This document shows positions 10,903 through 23,254 of a stretch of 64,000 bases of DNA, piece after piece. Position numbers and translations under genes: made by a program. Numbering within the stretch: the first letter of the stretch is position 1; the number at the start of each line of letters is the position of its first letter. The DNA comes from Astrothelium macrocarpum (lineage: Eukaryota; Ascomycota; Dothideomycetes; Trypetheliales; Trypetheliaceae): positions 1-64,000 of the forward strand of contig JAGEMR010000008.1 in NCBI GenBank assembly GCA_021030915.1, in the 5' to 3' direction. A model generated the notes under the pieces. The model was not told the origin of the DNA. It saw only the letters and a program-made list of their open reading frames with translations, and ran no database searches.

Positions 10903-11986
10903 TCAAATAAGATATGGTGCGTAAATCTGTACAACCACTGGCCCAGCGACAGTATTATCATCTGTTACCGAGCTATTTGAAGTGGTGAGTATAGCATAGC
11001 TCTCACCAGCCGGACCATTAGCACCAGAAGGAATCTTGGCCTCAAGACAATCTCCATCAACTGTCGCCGGTTCGAAGACCGTACCAGTAGCCAACGGGAA
11101 TGCAATGTAGAGAGGGTCGCTGGGAAGCTTTGTTCCTGCTTCAACTGCGTAGTGGACTGTCGACCCTTGAGGAATGGGCATTGTTTGTGTCTCGACTGAC
11201 AACGCAGGGAAAGCCTATGTTAATATTGTCAGCACAAGGTTGGTAAAGATTAGGATGAAATAGATGTGACCTACCTTGACTGGTAGTGTGGGATTGGAGC
11301 TAGGGCAGGCGACAATGAAGGGCGCAGCAAGCGAATACACCTCGTTGAAGTCAAGCGGAACATCAAAAGGTTGAGGTAAGGGACTTTGAGTAAGAGAGTT
11401 GCGGATGAAAGCATCGTGTCGTGCTTCGATGGTCAATATCGATCCGGCGGCTGTGAGATATTCTTTGTTTGCAATCGAGGCGGCAGCACCAAGGTAAGCG
11501 GTCACGCCCACTCCCTCGAGGATCGATGCGGTTTGTAAAAATGTCTTGGCAGTCAAGTTGCCAAAGTCGTATGTGCAAGCTGCTACAGGAGTGTAGCCGG
11601 CAGCTGAGGACGTGATTAGCAACAAATTATAGACAAGATTTTGCGCGCACTCATACCTTTGATAGCGCTTGTCAAAAACGAAACATGAGTTGCTTCGTCA
11701 TTGGCGACTTCTTGCAGATTCTTGTAAAAGAGAGGTTCTGTGAAGCCGGCATCATTGAATTGTTTTTCGGTGAAGTTCTTAAGGCCCTCCGCATAGAAAG
11801 TGGCCTCAAGATGCTCCAGAGTCAAAGCATAATTAAGGATTTGACTGGACAGGTATTAGTTGAAAAAGAAAACTGATAATATTTGGGGAAGACTCACGGG
11901 TCTGTGATAGCGCGTTTGTTTAAGGCATGGGGGGCACCCAGGGCACGAGATGCTGCAAGCGCGAGGATAGCAGTAGTTGCCTTCAT
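10903..11986 (-). CDS. Secreted ferritin-like protein of the Rds1 family
   Basis: Four exons (11986-11898, 11844-11657, 11603-11275, 11214-10903) give 305 residues, with all three introns 53-60 nt long and in phase. A signal peptide is clear: MKATTAILALAASRALGAP. Next comes a ferritin-like four-helix domain with QILNYALTLEHLEATFY and the NLQEVANDEATHVSFL segment, whose Glu and His residues are typical metal-ligand positions of the ferritin-2 fold, then the IEARHDAF segment. A beta-rich C-terminal part follows. Homologs (S. pombe rds1 type) are induced by nutrient stress or mating; the biochemical activity is not established. It stands alone next to a long gene-poor stretch. Confidence 0.85.
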
Positions 11987-14900
11987 GTTTAGAGAATGGG
12001 GTAACACAATGTTATGCACAACTTGTAGTGTCTAGACTGGTGCGAAGAATCGAATTGACAACGATGTTGGGTAGGGAATTATTCGTCGAGCAAGACAGAA
12101 ATATATAAGGTACTTGAGAAAGCCTCTTACCCGTCTTTCCGAATGTACGGAACGGAATAGAAGGTTCCTATTCCTTCATCCTTACAAGGTGGCTTCGATT
12201 CTCATGAAAAGTTGTCAATTGCTTTTGCTCGGAATGGGCTTAGATCGGCATTCCTTTCAGGCTAAGCGAACAGAACAGTCATTGCTTATTGACTACAATT
12301 TCCTGCGCCGTAGCTGAATCAGAGTTGGGCTTGACTGAGGAACCAGCCCATTCCGTTCTAGACGAGGGGCTTGGCGTTCTTGATGCCGAACTGAATATGC
12401 GGGCGCACCGTTTCCGGCAATATGACGCCAAAGCCACATGGCTCATTGACAAACCGAGCATGCGCCCCATGGCATGCGAAGGACTCTGCACGACCTCGAG
12501 GTCCATTCAGAGTTTAGCTTTGAGTTCCCATGTCCATCAAATTGAAGTCTGCGCAGATTTGGTTTAGCAACTAATTTGGTTTGATGTAGGCAGAATGTAG
12601 TGGCTCCAAATGACGATAAGTTTCTGGAAGTCGCATGTTTCGTTTTGTGTTGGTGTTGACGATCATCAACACCAATCTCCAGTCTTGAGCTAGCGGTCTG
12701 TGTTGAACCAAATTCGGAGAAGTTCGCGCTGCTTGTGTATTGTCCCCAGTCACTATTTCGGTGGCTAACCAATTGGATGAGCGTCGAAGTCTACCGGAAG
12801 ACAAGCTCTCCGTCGCTAGCGCGGATCGCGACGGCCCCGAACGGCTACTGCCACTGAAATGACAGCCATTTCCCCGCGAAATAAGAAGCTTGAATTTAAG
12901 TCTAAATTTTAGACCTATGATGCGCTAGCTTCAGCTGTCTGGACCTGCATGCTCGGAAGGCGCCAGTTCCGCTGCTGATTGTGTGGAGACGTCTTTGACA
13001 GTGCAGATCCAACACATGATTAACAGCTCAAGCAATGATTGGAAGTTGGACGGTTCGTGGCGGTCGATGACAGAATAGCTGAAGACCCACTCCAGCACAA
13101 GTTGAAAAGGAAATGGAAAGTGCTTGATCCGTGCATTTACCCCCACGCGTGGAAAAGGCCTTTCCATCATTGGCTAGACGGAAAACCAGCGAATATCTCA
13201 TGTGTGAATGCGAAACACCACAAAATGAACGTAGGAACATCCAGTAAATCCATGGTTGAATAAAGATATATTGGCCGTTCGACAACACTATGAACGTAGT
13301 TCGTCCGAAGCATTAGGGAATTTTCCAGCCGTACGGCGCCCTCTTCTGCCACCAACGATATTGGTATTGATGACGCTGGATTGAAGCCTACCTTGCACAA
13401 AATCTCTGAGAATAAATTACCAGACATTCTACATCGCATAGGCACTCGAAGGTTAAAGAATATCCCCTTTGGATACCACCAAACATTTGTCAAATCGAAA
13501 GACTGTGCAAAGGAAAATATGGTATTCTGTAATGTCATTTACATCTTTTGAATGAAGATATTATCTTTTCAGAGGTTGGACGAGCGTCTAATTCAAAACG
13601 GTGATATCCGGTAAGGAAGAAAGAAAGAAAGAAAGCATAATTTCGACATGCCTCTGCATCCTCGGGGCAGCCGTGCCACCTCCATACCGATGGCTTGCCA
13701 CTTCTCAGCAGGGTTCGAACAAAGTTCGATGATAAGCTTCGAAGAGATCACGTTGCTGCCCTAAATGTGTTCCGATTACGCTGAATCCGCTGCGCTGATG
13801 ATTTGTGATGAGCGGCACTGTAAAAGCCAAGAGATACAGTTTGCGCAGCGTCGCCCCGTGAGTATGGAACCAGCACATGCTGGCTGAGTAAATTCTCTGC
13901 CTCTGAGCAAAAATAACAGTGCAAGTTTTGGTGGCGCCAGGCGGGCATGTGCTTCCATAGCCCCTTTTTATTTCGTAATCATAACACTGACTGTGCGTTG
14001 GCAATTTATTTCTCAGCACGCGACCAAGATGTGGTGGTGGCAAGTTACCCATTGTTCAGATCACCAGATGCTTCTCATGAATCGTATTTCGTCGTTCAGA
14101 CCATCAGGATTTGAGCCAGAGCCATTGGGATACTATATTCGTCCATCGTTTGGGCAGTGCCGGATCAAGACCGGACCGAAATAAGCCGAGACACGTCTAT
14201 CAACTTCGACTCGGGCGCAGCTGTCTTCATATACGTGATCGGATACATCCTTAGACATTATCCGCGCCTTGAGACCTCCTTCAGGGATGTCTCTTGCGCA
14301 ACTCTCTTGCCGTTCGCTCTTTGACGCTGATTTGCATGGAGCAACCTTCAATCGCTGGAAGTAGGTTCTAGGAGAGAAACCGGGCATTTCCTTGACCTAT
14401 CGTGTCCCGTCTTCATTCCCTTTCGTTCTTGCTCAACCTTCCTATCCCACTGCACTGTCTTATCTTGTCCGGTCGGTGTCGTACTGCAGGCTTGCAGCTC
14501 TAGAGTTTGGCGTTACAGTTGTGCGTGTCATCGATGTACCGGGCCGCTCCGCCTACGGTCGCATGCGTGGCGGTTGTTCGCCAATTACATGCAAAAGGCA
14601 CCTGGTCCGCGACTTCTTGCTATCATGAGAAACAGGGTGTTAATAAGTCTATCAGAGGATACAAAGCACCTCGGCAATGTTAGCAATAACCATGCGCCGC
14701 AACTGAGCTTCTGATGTTCCTTCACTTTGGTGGTCGTGGTCTTGACTTTCTTAAGCCGATCAGTTAGGCATGTGCTTCACAGACGTCTCACTCATTAACC
14801 CTTTCTTTCAAATGCGGAAGGTAACGCTTCTCTGATTTGGCGGAATGACTTTCTTACTCTCATAGCACTCGGTAAGAATTGATTGGCTGTATTGTGTGCA

Positions 14901-16213
14901 TAGGCGACGCGAATCGCGTCTAAGCGCTCATGTTATTACTTTATCTCTTCTACCATTCCTGGTTACAAGGGTGAGGAACGTGGTTAATCAACTTTAAACG
15001 ATGATGCAGGGCTCTTTAGACATGCTGCTAGGCGCACATCCCAGTCGATGGAAGATTCCTCGTTCTGCATTTTTCGTTATCCTTTGTACGATCCAACATC
15101 TCTTTCCCCACACGCTTGGGTACCCCATATCTATCTATCTCGATACCCTTGTCGACGACTTCGGGCAAGGCTTTTCGCGCCAATACGCGTGCACCATGTG
15201 AGACTGGGCTGTCACACGACATTGACAACGTGCAGAGAGTAAGCTCCCCAAGAAAGGTAACCCTGCTTCTCTCTTCTTGATTGATGGATGGCAGACTTGT
15301 TATCTACTTTCAATATCGTCCTTCTCTATCGGCCATCAGGCTCACTAGACCCTTGCTGTGTTTCCGCATCTCCGATTCTTAGCTTTATTCTCACACCCTC
15401 TGGAGGGCCTCAGTTCAATTCTTCGGTTAGAAAACCAGATGTTACTGTGCTCGTCGGCTCCGACCTACATGCCTAACCTATGAAACGGAGCCTATCTTCT
15501 CGCTAGGAAGGAACGATATCATGTCGACCTATCGGGTCTTGCTCCAACATTGAACGACGGCTGATGAGGATGACCCAATAACTTCAAGTTGCATACGCTA
15601 TCTCAGATATAGACAGATAAGCTTACACAATTAATCGGCCTTGGACCTATCTCAGTCGCAGCGGCAATGCCTACCAATGATCACAAAACAGACATCAAAG
15701 AACAAAAGGTCAGGGTCCTTTTTTGCGCTAGGCACAAGTCACCATCTCATAATGGAAAGGACAGACCCTGATGATCAGTTCCTTTCAAAGCTTGGGTTCC
15801 AAAGCTTTGGCTTTGATTGAGCTCCCGATACAATACCATCGTCTGCATTGGATATCCGCCACCTGGTCACGTATGCCGCCTAGCTGCAATGATTCCGCGA
15901 AAGCTATTACAACTTACCACTCCGTCCAATGGATAAACGCAAAGCCAAAGTAACATATACTGTCACGTTGTTCACTGGGGTCCCCTTGGAAGGCAAATGG
16001 ATACTCACTGCGTGGGTCCATGTTCCTGTTGCTCGTGACGGTAACATGAACATCTTAATCTATGCCAAGACTGTCTCGGAGTCAATGTCAAGATACAAAG
16101 CAAGGCCGTGTAGTCGGCAAAGTACAAATATGCAGTTGTTTCCCATCAGTGTAGGCAGCGTTGTGGGTTGGAGGCCATTTGAAGATACTGTAGAAGTACT
16201 CTAGTCTTACGAC
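11987..16213. other. Gene-poor 4.2-kb interval
   Basis: Only short open frames without family motifs are present; the longest (minus strand, 13167-13538 and 13705-14052) I do not recognise. A small GAAA microsatellite lies at about 13612-13635. Composition is normal, not AT-rich, so this is not the same kind of relic as at 1-1300 or 18.3-20.5 kb. The right end contains the chitinase promoter. It may hold decayed genes or non-coding RNA that cannot be read by eye. Confidence 0.4.
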
Positions 16214-17854
16214 ATGCGGCTGTTCCTCAGTTTGATCGTCAGCCTTGGATGGCTATCCCTTACCACTGCCGTGCCATTGAAGTCGTCTCTACCCAAAGTC
16301 GTTAAGGAGCGTGCCGCTTCAGGCTGGAAGTCTGTCCTTTACTTTGCCAATTGGGTCGGTGAACCTCACTATGTCCATCTCTAACTAAGAAGCATGAATA
16401 ACCTTGGTATATGCAGGATATCTACGGGCGCAATTATCAACCACAGAACCTACCCGCCGATCAGGTTACTCATATACTGTACGCCTTTGCAAATGTAGAC
16501 GCGGATACCGGCGAGGTCGTTTTATCCGATAGTTATGCCGATCTTCAAAAGCATTATCCTACGGACTCTTGGAACGACAATGGCACCGACGTATATGGTT
16601 GCGTCAAACAGCTATTTCTCCTGAAGCAGAAGAATAGGAAACTGAAGACTCTTCTATCGATTGGAGGGTATACTTACTCCCCCAACTTCCCGGCCATGGC
16701 TTCGACTGCTTCAGGAAGGGAGACCTTTGCATCCAGTGCTGTGAGCCTTGTTGCGAACTTGGGGTTCGATGGTATTGATATTGATTGGGAGGTAAGCATC
16801 GCATGACTAACGCTCGGCAAGCAGGACTGACCAATAAAGTATCCGACGAATGGAACATCTCCTAATGACATGGTATTGCTACTGGAGACTGTACGAAATG
16901 TAAGTAAACGAAATAAGTTGCAGTGGATTCTTGAGCATTGACCTCATTGCAGGCCTTGACCAACTATACCACAACATATTACGGAAGCTCCTACAACATG
17001 CTCCTCACCGTTGCCTCCCCTGCCGGTAAGTGATTAGACTTGCTCAACATCTTTTAATTGTTTCATTTGGATCCGGTCCTCATGCTGCTACAGGTCCTCA
17101 AAATTACGAACTTATGGATCTCAAAGGAATGGACCAGTATCTTGACTTTTGGAACCTGATGGCTTATGACTATGACGGATCTTGGGCTACCATATCAGGA
17201 GATGATGCCAATGTCTACAACTCAACGTCCAATCCTTTGTCGACGCCTTATAATACGGACCAAGCTATTACTTACTACATCTCCCAAGGCGTCGCCGCCG
17301 ATAAGATTGTCATGGGCATGCCACTGTACGGCCGGTCATTCACCAGTACTGCCGGCCCTGGTACGAACTTTTCGGGCGTGGGACCCGGAAGTTGGCAGGA
17401 TGGTGTCTGGGACTACAAGGCCCTTCCGCAACCCGGTGCTACCGTTTACACTGATACGAGTAAGAATTCATCTTTGCTGTCATCTTGGGAACGGCTAGCT
17501 TAAATATTTGCAGATGTCATTGCTAGTTGGAGCTACGACAACAGCTCGCAAACATTGATCAGCTATGACACGCCCGAGATTGCTACTCTCAAGACCAAGT
17601 ACATCCAATCGAAGGGCCTTGGTGGTGGGATGTGGTGGGAGGCATCTGGGGACCGAAATGATTCACAAAGCTTGATTACTACTGTAAGCTCTTCTCTGGC
17701 TCATTACTACATGGGAGGCGGTTCAGAAACTAACGGATAAACCAAGGTTGTCAATGCGTTTGGTGGAATTGGCGCGCTTGATGCGAGTCAAAATGAACTC
17801 AGCTATCCTGCTACGGAATACGATAACCTGAGGGCTGGCTTCCCGGGTGGCTAA
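16214..17854 (+). CDS. Secreted GH18 chitinase
   Basis: Seven exons (16214-16354, 16417-16791, 16840-16899, 16953-17025, 17094-17459, 17514-17683, 17747-17854) give 430 residues, close to the 42-kDa Trichoderma-type endochitinases. A signal peptide MRLFLSLIVSLGWLSLTTA is followed by a likely pro-region ending in KERAA. The fold motifs are YGRNYQPQNLPADQVTHILYAF, LLSIGGYTYS, the catalytic DGIDIDWE with Glu172 as proton donor, MAYDYDGSW, MPLYGRSF and GGGMWWE near the end. It should hydrolyse chitin in the wall or medium; there is no separate chitin-binding module. The first donor (GTCGGT) is non-typical but gives NWDIYGRNY, close to the family NWxIYGRN. The 3' end lies 457 bp from the transposon. 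Confidence 0.92.
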
Positions 17855-18309
17855 ATTATATATACCTCATGAAGAGAAATGGAGTTATCAAGGTCAGGGG
17901 TATCGTCTCTTTCTTAAAGGGCGTCTTGAGCTTGGTCTACCCGTTATCATCCACGGGCAAGGATGGCCGGTGTTTCCATTATCGTATATACCCACCACGT
18001 TTGATTGGCCTGCTGGCTTTTCGTGTACATACTTCTGAACGACAACACATGTTAGAAATTCATTAACTTCCCGACGTCAAACGCGTACAAGTAATCCACA
18101 GAAAATCACATAACTGGGGCGGGTCTAGCTTATGAGACTTTGCGCAAAATGCGCCCGCTAATTCTATGTTGTACGTCAACGCAATGATGAAATACAGATT
18201 ATAGATGTGCTGATAAGTATCGCAAGGCGAACCTGGTTTGGATGTTGTTGGTGTGACAGACCCTTGAGGACTTGCAGGTGGCCTGAAGCCGGGGTCAACA
18301 CCAAGGGAC
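17855..18309. other. Intergenic, chitinase 3' side
   Basis: Nothing coding is visible in these 455 bases; they hold the chitinase 3' UTR and end at the TA target site of the transposon. Confidence 0.5.
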
Positions 18310-18311
18310 TA

Positions 18312-18360
18312 GGAGTCAACGCCATCTTCTGCACGGCCCACATTTCTGCACATCCGAATT
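18312..18360 (+). repeat. Left terminal inverted repeat of the transposon
   Basis: It begins GGAGTCAACGCCATCTTCTG and ends CCGAATT; it is the reverse complement of 20432-20480 with two transitions. It contains two TTCTGCAC units 17 bp apart. Confidence 0.93.
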
Positions 18361-20431
18361 AATTCTCATCATCAAATCTTTAAATATAATTATCTCAATA
18401 ACAAAAATAGATAATGAAATAAAATTAAAATTAATTAATAATTCTAATTTATACATTTTATTTAAATCATTAATTTTGATTTTTATAATATAATGAAATT
18501 TATAAATATTATTTTAAATAATTTAAATGAAAAATCATTTTTATTTTATTTAATATTTTTTCATTCATATATATAATATTCTGAATTTTATTTAATATTT
18601 TCTATTAAATTTATTAATTTTATTTATTTTATTATAATTCAAATTTTAATTATTTATTCGTTATTCATTATTCAATTATTTTTTATTTTTATTATTATTG
18701 AATAATTTATTTTTTTTTCCATTATTATTGAATTTTTTTATAAATACATTTTCATTCTATTTTTTATTCAATTTCAATTTATTTTTTAATTTATTATTAT
18801 ATCTTTTAAATTTTTTTTTTTTTTTTTTTCAAATTATTTTATCTTCTTCTTCTATTATTATATTTCATAAATAAATATTATTTTATTAAAATTATAAAAT
18901 ATTATTCTATTATATTCAGAAAATATTTTTAATTATTTTCATTAATTTATTCATTATTTTTGAATTTTAATCATTTTTTTTTAGATTATAAATTTTTATT
19001 TTTAAAAAATAATTTTTGATATTTTATTAAAAAAAAAATATTTCAAATTTATTAATTTTTTTTATAATAATGAATTTAATTAATTATTAATATATTTATA
19101 AAATTATTTTTATTTATTTATTAAAATAATAATTGAAAAATCTGAATTAAAAATCTGATTTAAATTTTTTTAAAATTATTGATTATTAATTTAATCAAAT
19201 ATTATTAATAAATCAAATAATTAAAATCTAATTTTGAATTATTTATTTTTAATATTTTAAAATATAAATATTTTTTTATATATTTTTTAAAATAATAAAA
19301 AAAAATCAATTTTAATAAATGAAAATAAATTTTATATATATTGAATTTAATTATTTAATTCAATATTATAATATTCAATTAATAATCTGAATAAATTCAT
19401 ATTCAATAATTAAAATTAATAAATAAAATGAAAAAAAAATAAATAATAATCAGAATTTATTATTCATAATAATAATCAAAAAATTTTATAATAAAATAAA
19501 AATTATAATCATTTATTATAAATAATTTTTATTTAAAATTATTATCAATTTTATTTTTAATATTTTTATTAAATATTTTTTTGAATCAGATTAATTTAAT
19601 TTTATTATTTATTCAATCTGATAAAAATAATATAAAATTATATTTATAAATAATAAAATTGATATATTAAAATTATGAATTTTATATAATATTGAATTAA
19701 ATATTATGAATAAATAAAAAAAATAAAATCTTTTCATTTATAATGATTATAATGAAAATAATAATTTATAAATAAAAATCATTTATATCTGATTTTTAAA
19801 AATGATTTTATTTATAAATTATTTTATTAAATATATAATAATATTTCGTAATTTGATTTATAACGAAATTTTTTTTATTTATATTATATATATTATAAAA
19901 TAAAATACGATATTAAATAATTTTAATTTTAATTTTTTGAATTATTAATAATAAAATAATATATTTTAATAATTTATATCATATTAAAATATAATTGAAA
20001 TTGAATATAATTATTCATTTTTTTTATATAAAATTAAATATAATAAAAAATATTGATTTTAATAATAATTAATGATATTAAATAAAATAATTTATTCATT
20101 TTTTTTTTAATTTTTTTTTATTAATATTAATAATAAAGTTTTGAATCATTTAAATAATAAATAGAATATCATGATTTATAAATATATTGATTTATTGAAT
20201 TAAAATAAATTTCTGATATAATAAAAATTTAATAATTATTTTATAAATAATAATTATATGAAATTTAATGAAATTTTTATAACGATACGATAATATTGAA
20301 TAATTAATTTTATATTTTTTAATTATCTAAATATAATTAAAATATTTTTATATATTTATTTTAATAATTGTTATATCAATTGGATTCGTATTAATGGTGT
20401 AATTCGTATTTGAATTCGTGGGATTGATCAA

Positions 20432-20480
20432 AATTCGGGTGTGCAGAAATGTGGGCCGTGCAGAAGGTGGCGTTGACTCC
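20432..20480 (-). repeat. Right terminal inverted repeat of the transposon
   Basis: It ends GGTGGCGTTGACTCC, directly followed by TA. It lies 160 bp upstream of the gene at 20641, so its insertion may have altered that gene's promoter. Confidence 0.93.
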
Positions 20481-20640
20481 TACGTCATTCATTCGGCTGT
20501 GTTTCATGGCTGCGCTGTGTTTACTATAAGAGGAATCATCTTCTAAGCTATTTCTGCATTTTCACTATATCTGAACAGCCGCGATACATCACTTCGAACC
20601 TTTTCATCTAACCCCTCAATACTAAAGTCAACATATAGTA

Positions 20641-20964
20641 ATGGATCAACTTAAGAATTTGCTTCACAATGCCGGTGGCAGTGGTAGTGGACAACCCCAA
20701 AATCCCAACAATGGACCCAAAGAAGATTACTTGGACAAAGGTAAGAACCTCCAAACTGTCGAGTTTAGCAGGATTTTGCTTGTCTACCATCCTAAGCCTT
20801 TTGAGACCTCGCTGATATTTGTCCACTATATAGCACTTGATGCGGTCGAAAAGAAGACAGGCCATGTCCTTTCGCGAGACCAGAATGAAAAGATAACAGA
20901 TCAAGCCCGTGAGATGTTCGAGAAAGCAACGGGCAAGCATGTTCCGGAGAAGGTTTCAAACTGA
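20641..20964 (+). CDS. Small hydrophilic protein, conserved-looking, unknown function
   Basis: Two exons (20641-20740 and 20834-20964) give 76 residues. The N-terminal part is Gly/Asn/Gln-rich with EDYLDK; the C-terminal part is a charged amphipathic region with NEKITDQAREMFEKATGKHV and ends PEKVSN. Small fungal proteins with this EDY-DK / NEKITD / FEKATGK layout occur widely and are unnamed; this is from memory of the family, not a search. There is no signal peptide or membrane segment. The splice joins K to A-L-D in phase. Its promoter region is cut short by the transposon end 160 bp upstream. Confidence 0.75.
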   Translation: MDQLKNLLHNAGGSGSGQPQNPNNGPKEDYLDKGKNLQTVEFSRILLVYHPKPFETSLIFVHYIALDAVEKKTGHVLSRDQNEKITDQAREMFEKATGKHVPEKVSN

Positions 20965-21208
20965 GATACCATAATTGTCGAACACCCAGGCTACTGCTGA
21001 ACAGGGAGTAGTAGTTTTGAGGAGATACCGTATGTCGTTCAGACGATAATGCTATACAAATTCTATGCGTGGGCAGGATGGTGGTGTTCATGTACTCTCG
21101 ACCTATTCATGCACTTGGTCCTGTATTATGAACGTTGGTGCACTAGCTTTCGAACACTTGTATTCGTAAAATGCGACTCTTGTCACAAACATCAACAGTG
21201 CTTCCGAT

Positions 21209-22583
21209 CTATCCTGAACCATTGACCACATTCCCTCTCCTCATCTTGTCATATGCCTCGTCTAGATCTTCTTCCCAAACCCATTTCATCCTCTCCCTCG
21301 TCCGTTCCGCCATCATCGGCATGCACTCTTCAAAACTCTTATCGATCATATCCTCCGTCTGCATTTCATAAGTATCGCCAGACACTCGACTCGTCCGTTG
21401 CACTTTTTGCGCTCGCGGCTTGCGGACATCTTGATACAGTTGCGCGCTTTTTTCCAACGTCTCCATGCCGTGCACCTGCTGCAAATACTCTGCCATCGCG
21501 CGTCCCAGAACCCAGCCATCTTCAATGGACTGTCCCGCACCGGCACCCAGATGAGGTAGCATTGCGTGTGCGGCATCGCCTAGAAGAATCACCCGTCCTT
21601 TATTGTAGTGCCACCGCTCAAGTGGGTCTCGATGATTGAGTTTCCACTTGCTGGGCTGGTCCGGCATCAACTTGATGATCTTCTGTACCGTGTCCTCATA
21701 CTCCACAAAATCCTTCTGGACATCTTCTCTATCGCACACGCTGGTCCAACTCTCCTCTACATTCGCAACCGCTTCCTCCGACGCCGTGACAAACGCGACG
21801 ATGTTCAGCTGCGTGTTTCGTGAAATGGGGAAGACGAGGAAGTGCTTGTGTTTGGCAGCCCAGAGCACACTGTACGTAGGAAAGGGCCAAGGTGAGGGAA
21901 GTGAAGCAATTGGAATGACTGCCCGATAGGCATACTGTCCACTGTTTTTGGGCTGGTCTGCGATAAATTGATTACGCACGGCAGAGTGGATACCGTCGCA
22001 CCCAATCACAACGTTCGCGAATTCGGTGGTGCCATCTGCGAAGCGTATGTGGACGCCATTCTCGGCGTCCTGAGAGCGTTAGAAGAAGTGTTGTGGGAGT
22101 CTTCAAATGTGTGGCTGCAATTCATACCTCGACTTCTGTGCACGCCTTTTTCGTATGAAGGGTCGCAGCTCTTCTCGTCTCTACTGCTGACCGCAGAAGA
22201 TCGAGAACGTCTGTCCTTGCGCAAGAGGCTTGCCGAACTTCTCCAGTGTCATTGGCTGGGATGGTGAATATTTCTTTTCCGTCATAATATTTTCGAAAAG
22301 TGATCCAAATGCCCGATCGGTGACCGGCAAATGAATTCAACCCATCTCCAAGACCCACACGGTGGATGAGTCTGGCTGCATTAATTCCAAGACCAACGCC
22401 GGCGCCAATTTCTTTGTACTGCGATGCCTGTTCATAGACATGAATATCTAGGGGAAATTCTTTACAATGGTGATGGATGCAGAGAGCGCAGAAAAGACCG
22501 CCAATACCTCCACCTACGACTGCAACGCGGAATGGTTGTGTTGGACTAGTATTCATCTCAGACACTTCACTCCTTACCCCCAA
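21209..22583 (-). CDS. FAD-dependent monooxygenase, salicylate-hydroxylase-like
   Basis: Two exons (22583-22128 and 22069-21209) encode 438 residues; starting at the internal Met at 22556 would also keep all motifs. The N-terminal FAD dinucleotide motif VVGGGIGGL is near residue 23. Then come the IGCDGIHSAVR segment (DG motif) and GDAAHAMLPHLGAGAGQSIEDG (GD motif binding the FAD ribityl chain). This is a group A aromatic hydroxylase, NAD(P)H-dependent, and should hydroxylate or decarboxylate a phenolic ring; the substrate is unknown. There is no membrane segment. It is divergent from an MFS transporter with 671 bp between them, a common catabolic or detoxification pairing. Confidence 0.88.
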
Positions 22584-23254
22584 GACATTTACAACTACAA
22601 GAAATCAGGTAGCAGAGCAGCCATTGGTATTGACGACACCGAAGATGTTCACTGACGGCATCCTGTGAGCTAAACCTATTCGCGGTATTGCTGCGCGTAA
22701 GATAGCTCCGAGATCTAAATGCGCATAGATATTTGCTGCAGAAAATAGCCAACGACATGGCAGCGATGAACAAGAAGGGCTTTAGCGTGTGAGCTATGCC
22801 CGCCCTGTTGTTCGGTCTCACATAGTAAGCAAGACCGAAAATGTGGAGAATGGGTGCTCTACTCGGCTCCTGGACTACCGACTTTGGGCGATTAATATAA
22901 TAAAGCTTGCGCGGAATAACTGACAGGGCTCCGTGGGCCAGATCTTGATCTGTCGCAATGCCGATGACTTGCTCCGGGTTTTGCAAACCCAGCCAGCCAC
23001 AACACCAGCAGGATTCAGACATGGCACCGACCCGTCTGGAGCCCCATGGGGGTGAAGGAGCCTTGTGGTACTTGTGCGGGGGGAACGCGAGTCATGGGCC
23101 ATGGATGTCGCGTCGTTTTTATTATCTGGCAAATGAGTCTGGGAAGTTGAATGTGATCTGTTTCTTTTGCTGTCCTTGCACACAATTGCTTTAAAAGTTG
23201 CGCTGGCGCATTGGAAAAAAACAAATAGCAGCTTTCCGCATCCCAGCCGAGACC
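22584..23254. promoter_or_regulatory. Shared divergent promoter of the monooxygenase and MFS genes
   Basis: These 671 bases separate two start codons pointing away from each other, so both promoters must lie here. I see no palindromic CGG-type activator site that I would trust. A minus-strand open frame of 151 codons (22567-23022) looks non-coding. Confidence 0.5.

Larger units (their letters stand above)
18312..20480. mobile_element. TA-inserted inverted-repeat DNA transposon (Tc1/mariner, Fot1/pogo-like), A/T-degraded
   Basis: 49-bp terminal inverted repeats at 18312-18360 and 20432-20480 match at 47 positions, both mismatches being transitions. They are flanked by TA on each side (18310-18311 and 20481-20482), the target duplication of Tc1/mariner elements. 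The 2169-bp length is typical of fungal Fot1/pogo-type elements with one transposase gene. The interior (about 18400-20390) is almost only A and T and has no transposase frame left, so it is dead. Each end contains two GTGCAGAA units 17 bp apart. The ends remain GC-rich although the interior is destroyed. The family assignment rests on TA, length and end structure, not on protein. Confidence 0.88.

Noticed and set aside
13612..13635. GAAA microsatellite
   Set aside because: Too short and common to be a finding.
13700..13735. GGTTCGAAC as a tRNA B-box
   Set aside because: No matching acceptor stem, anticodon arm or A-box around it.
18400..20390. Possible transposase gene
   Set aside because: No frame longer than a few dozen codons survives in the A/T interior.
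22567..23022. 151-codon minus frame in the monooxygenase/MFS promoter
   Set aside because: No motif, overlaps the start of the monooxygenase, and sits in the shared promoter.
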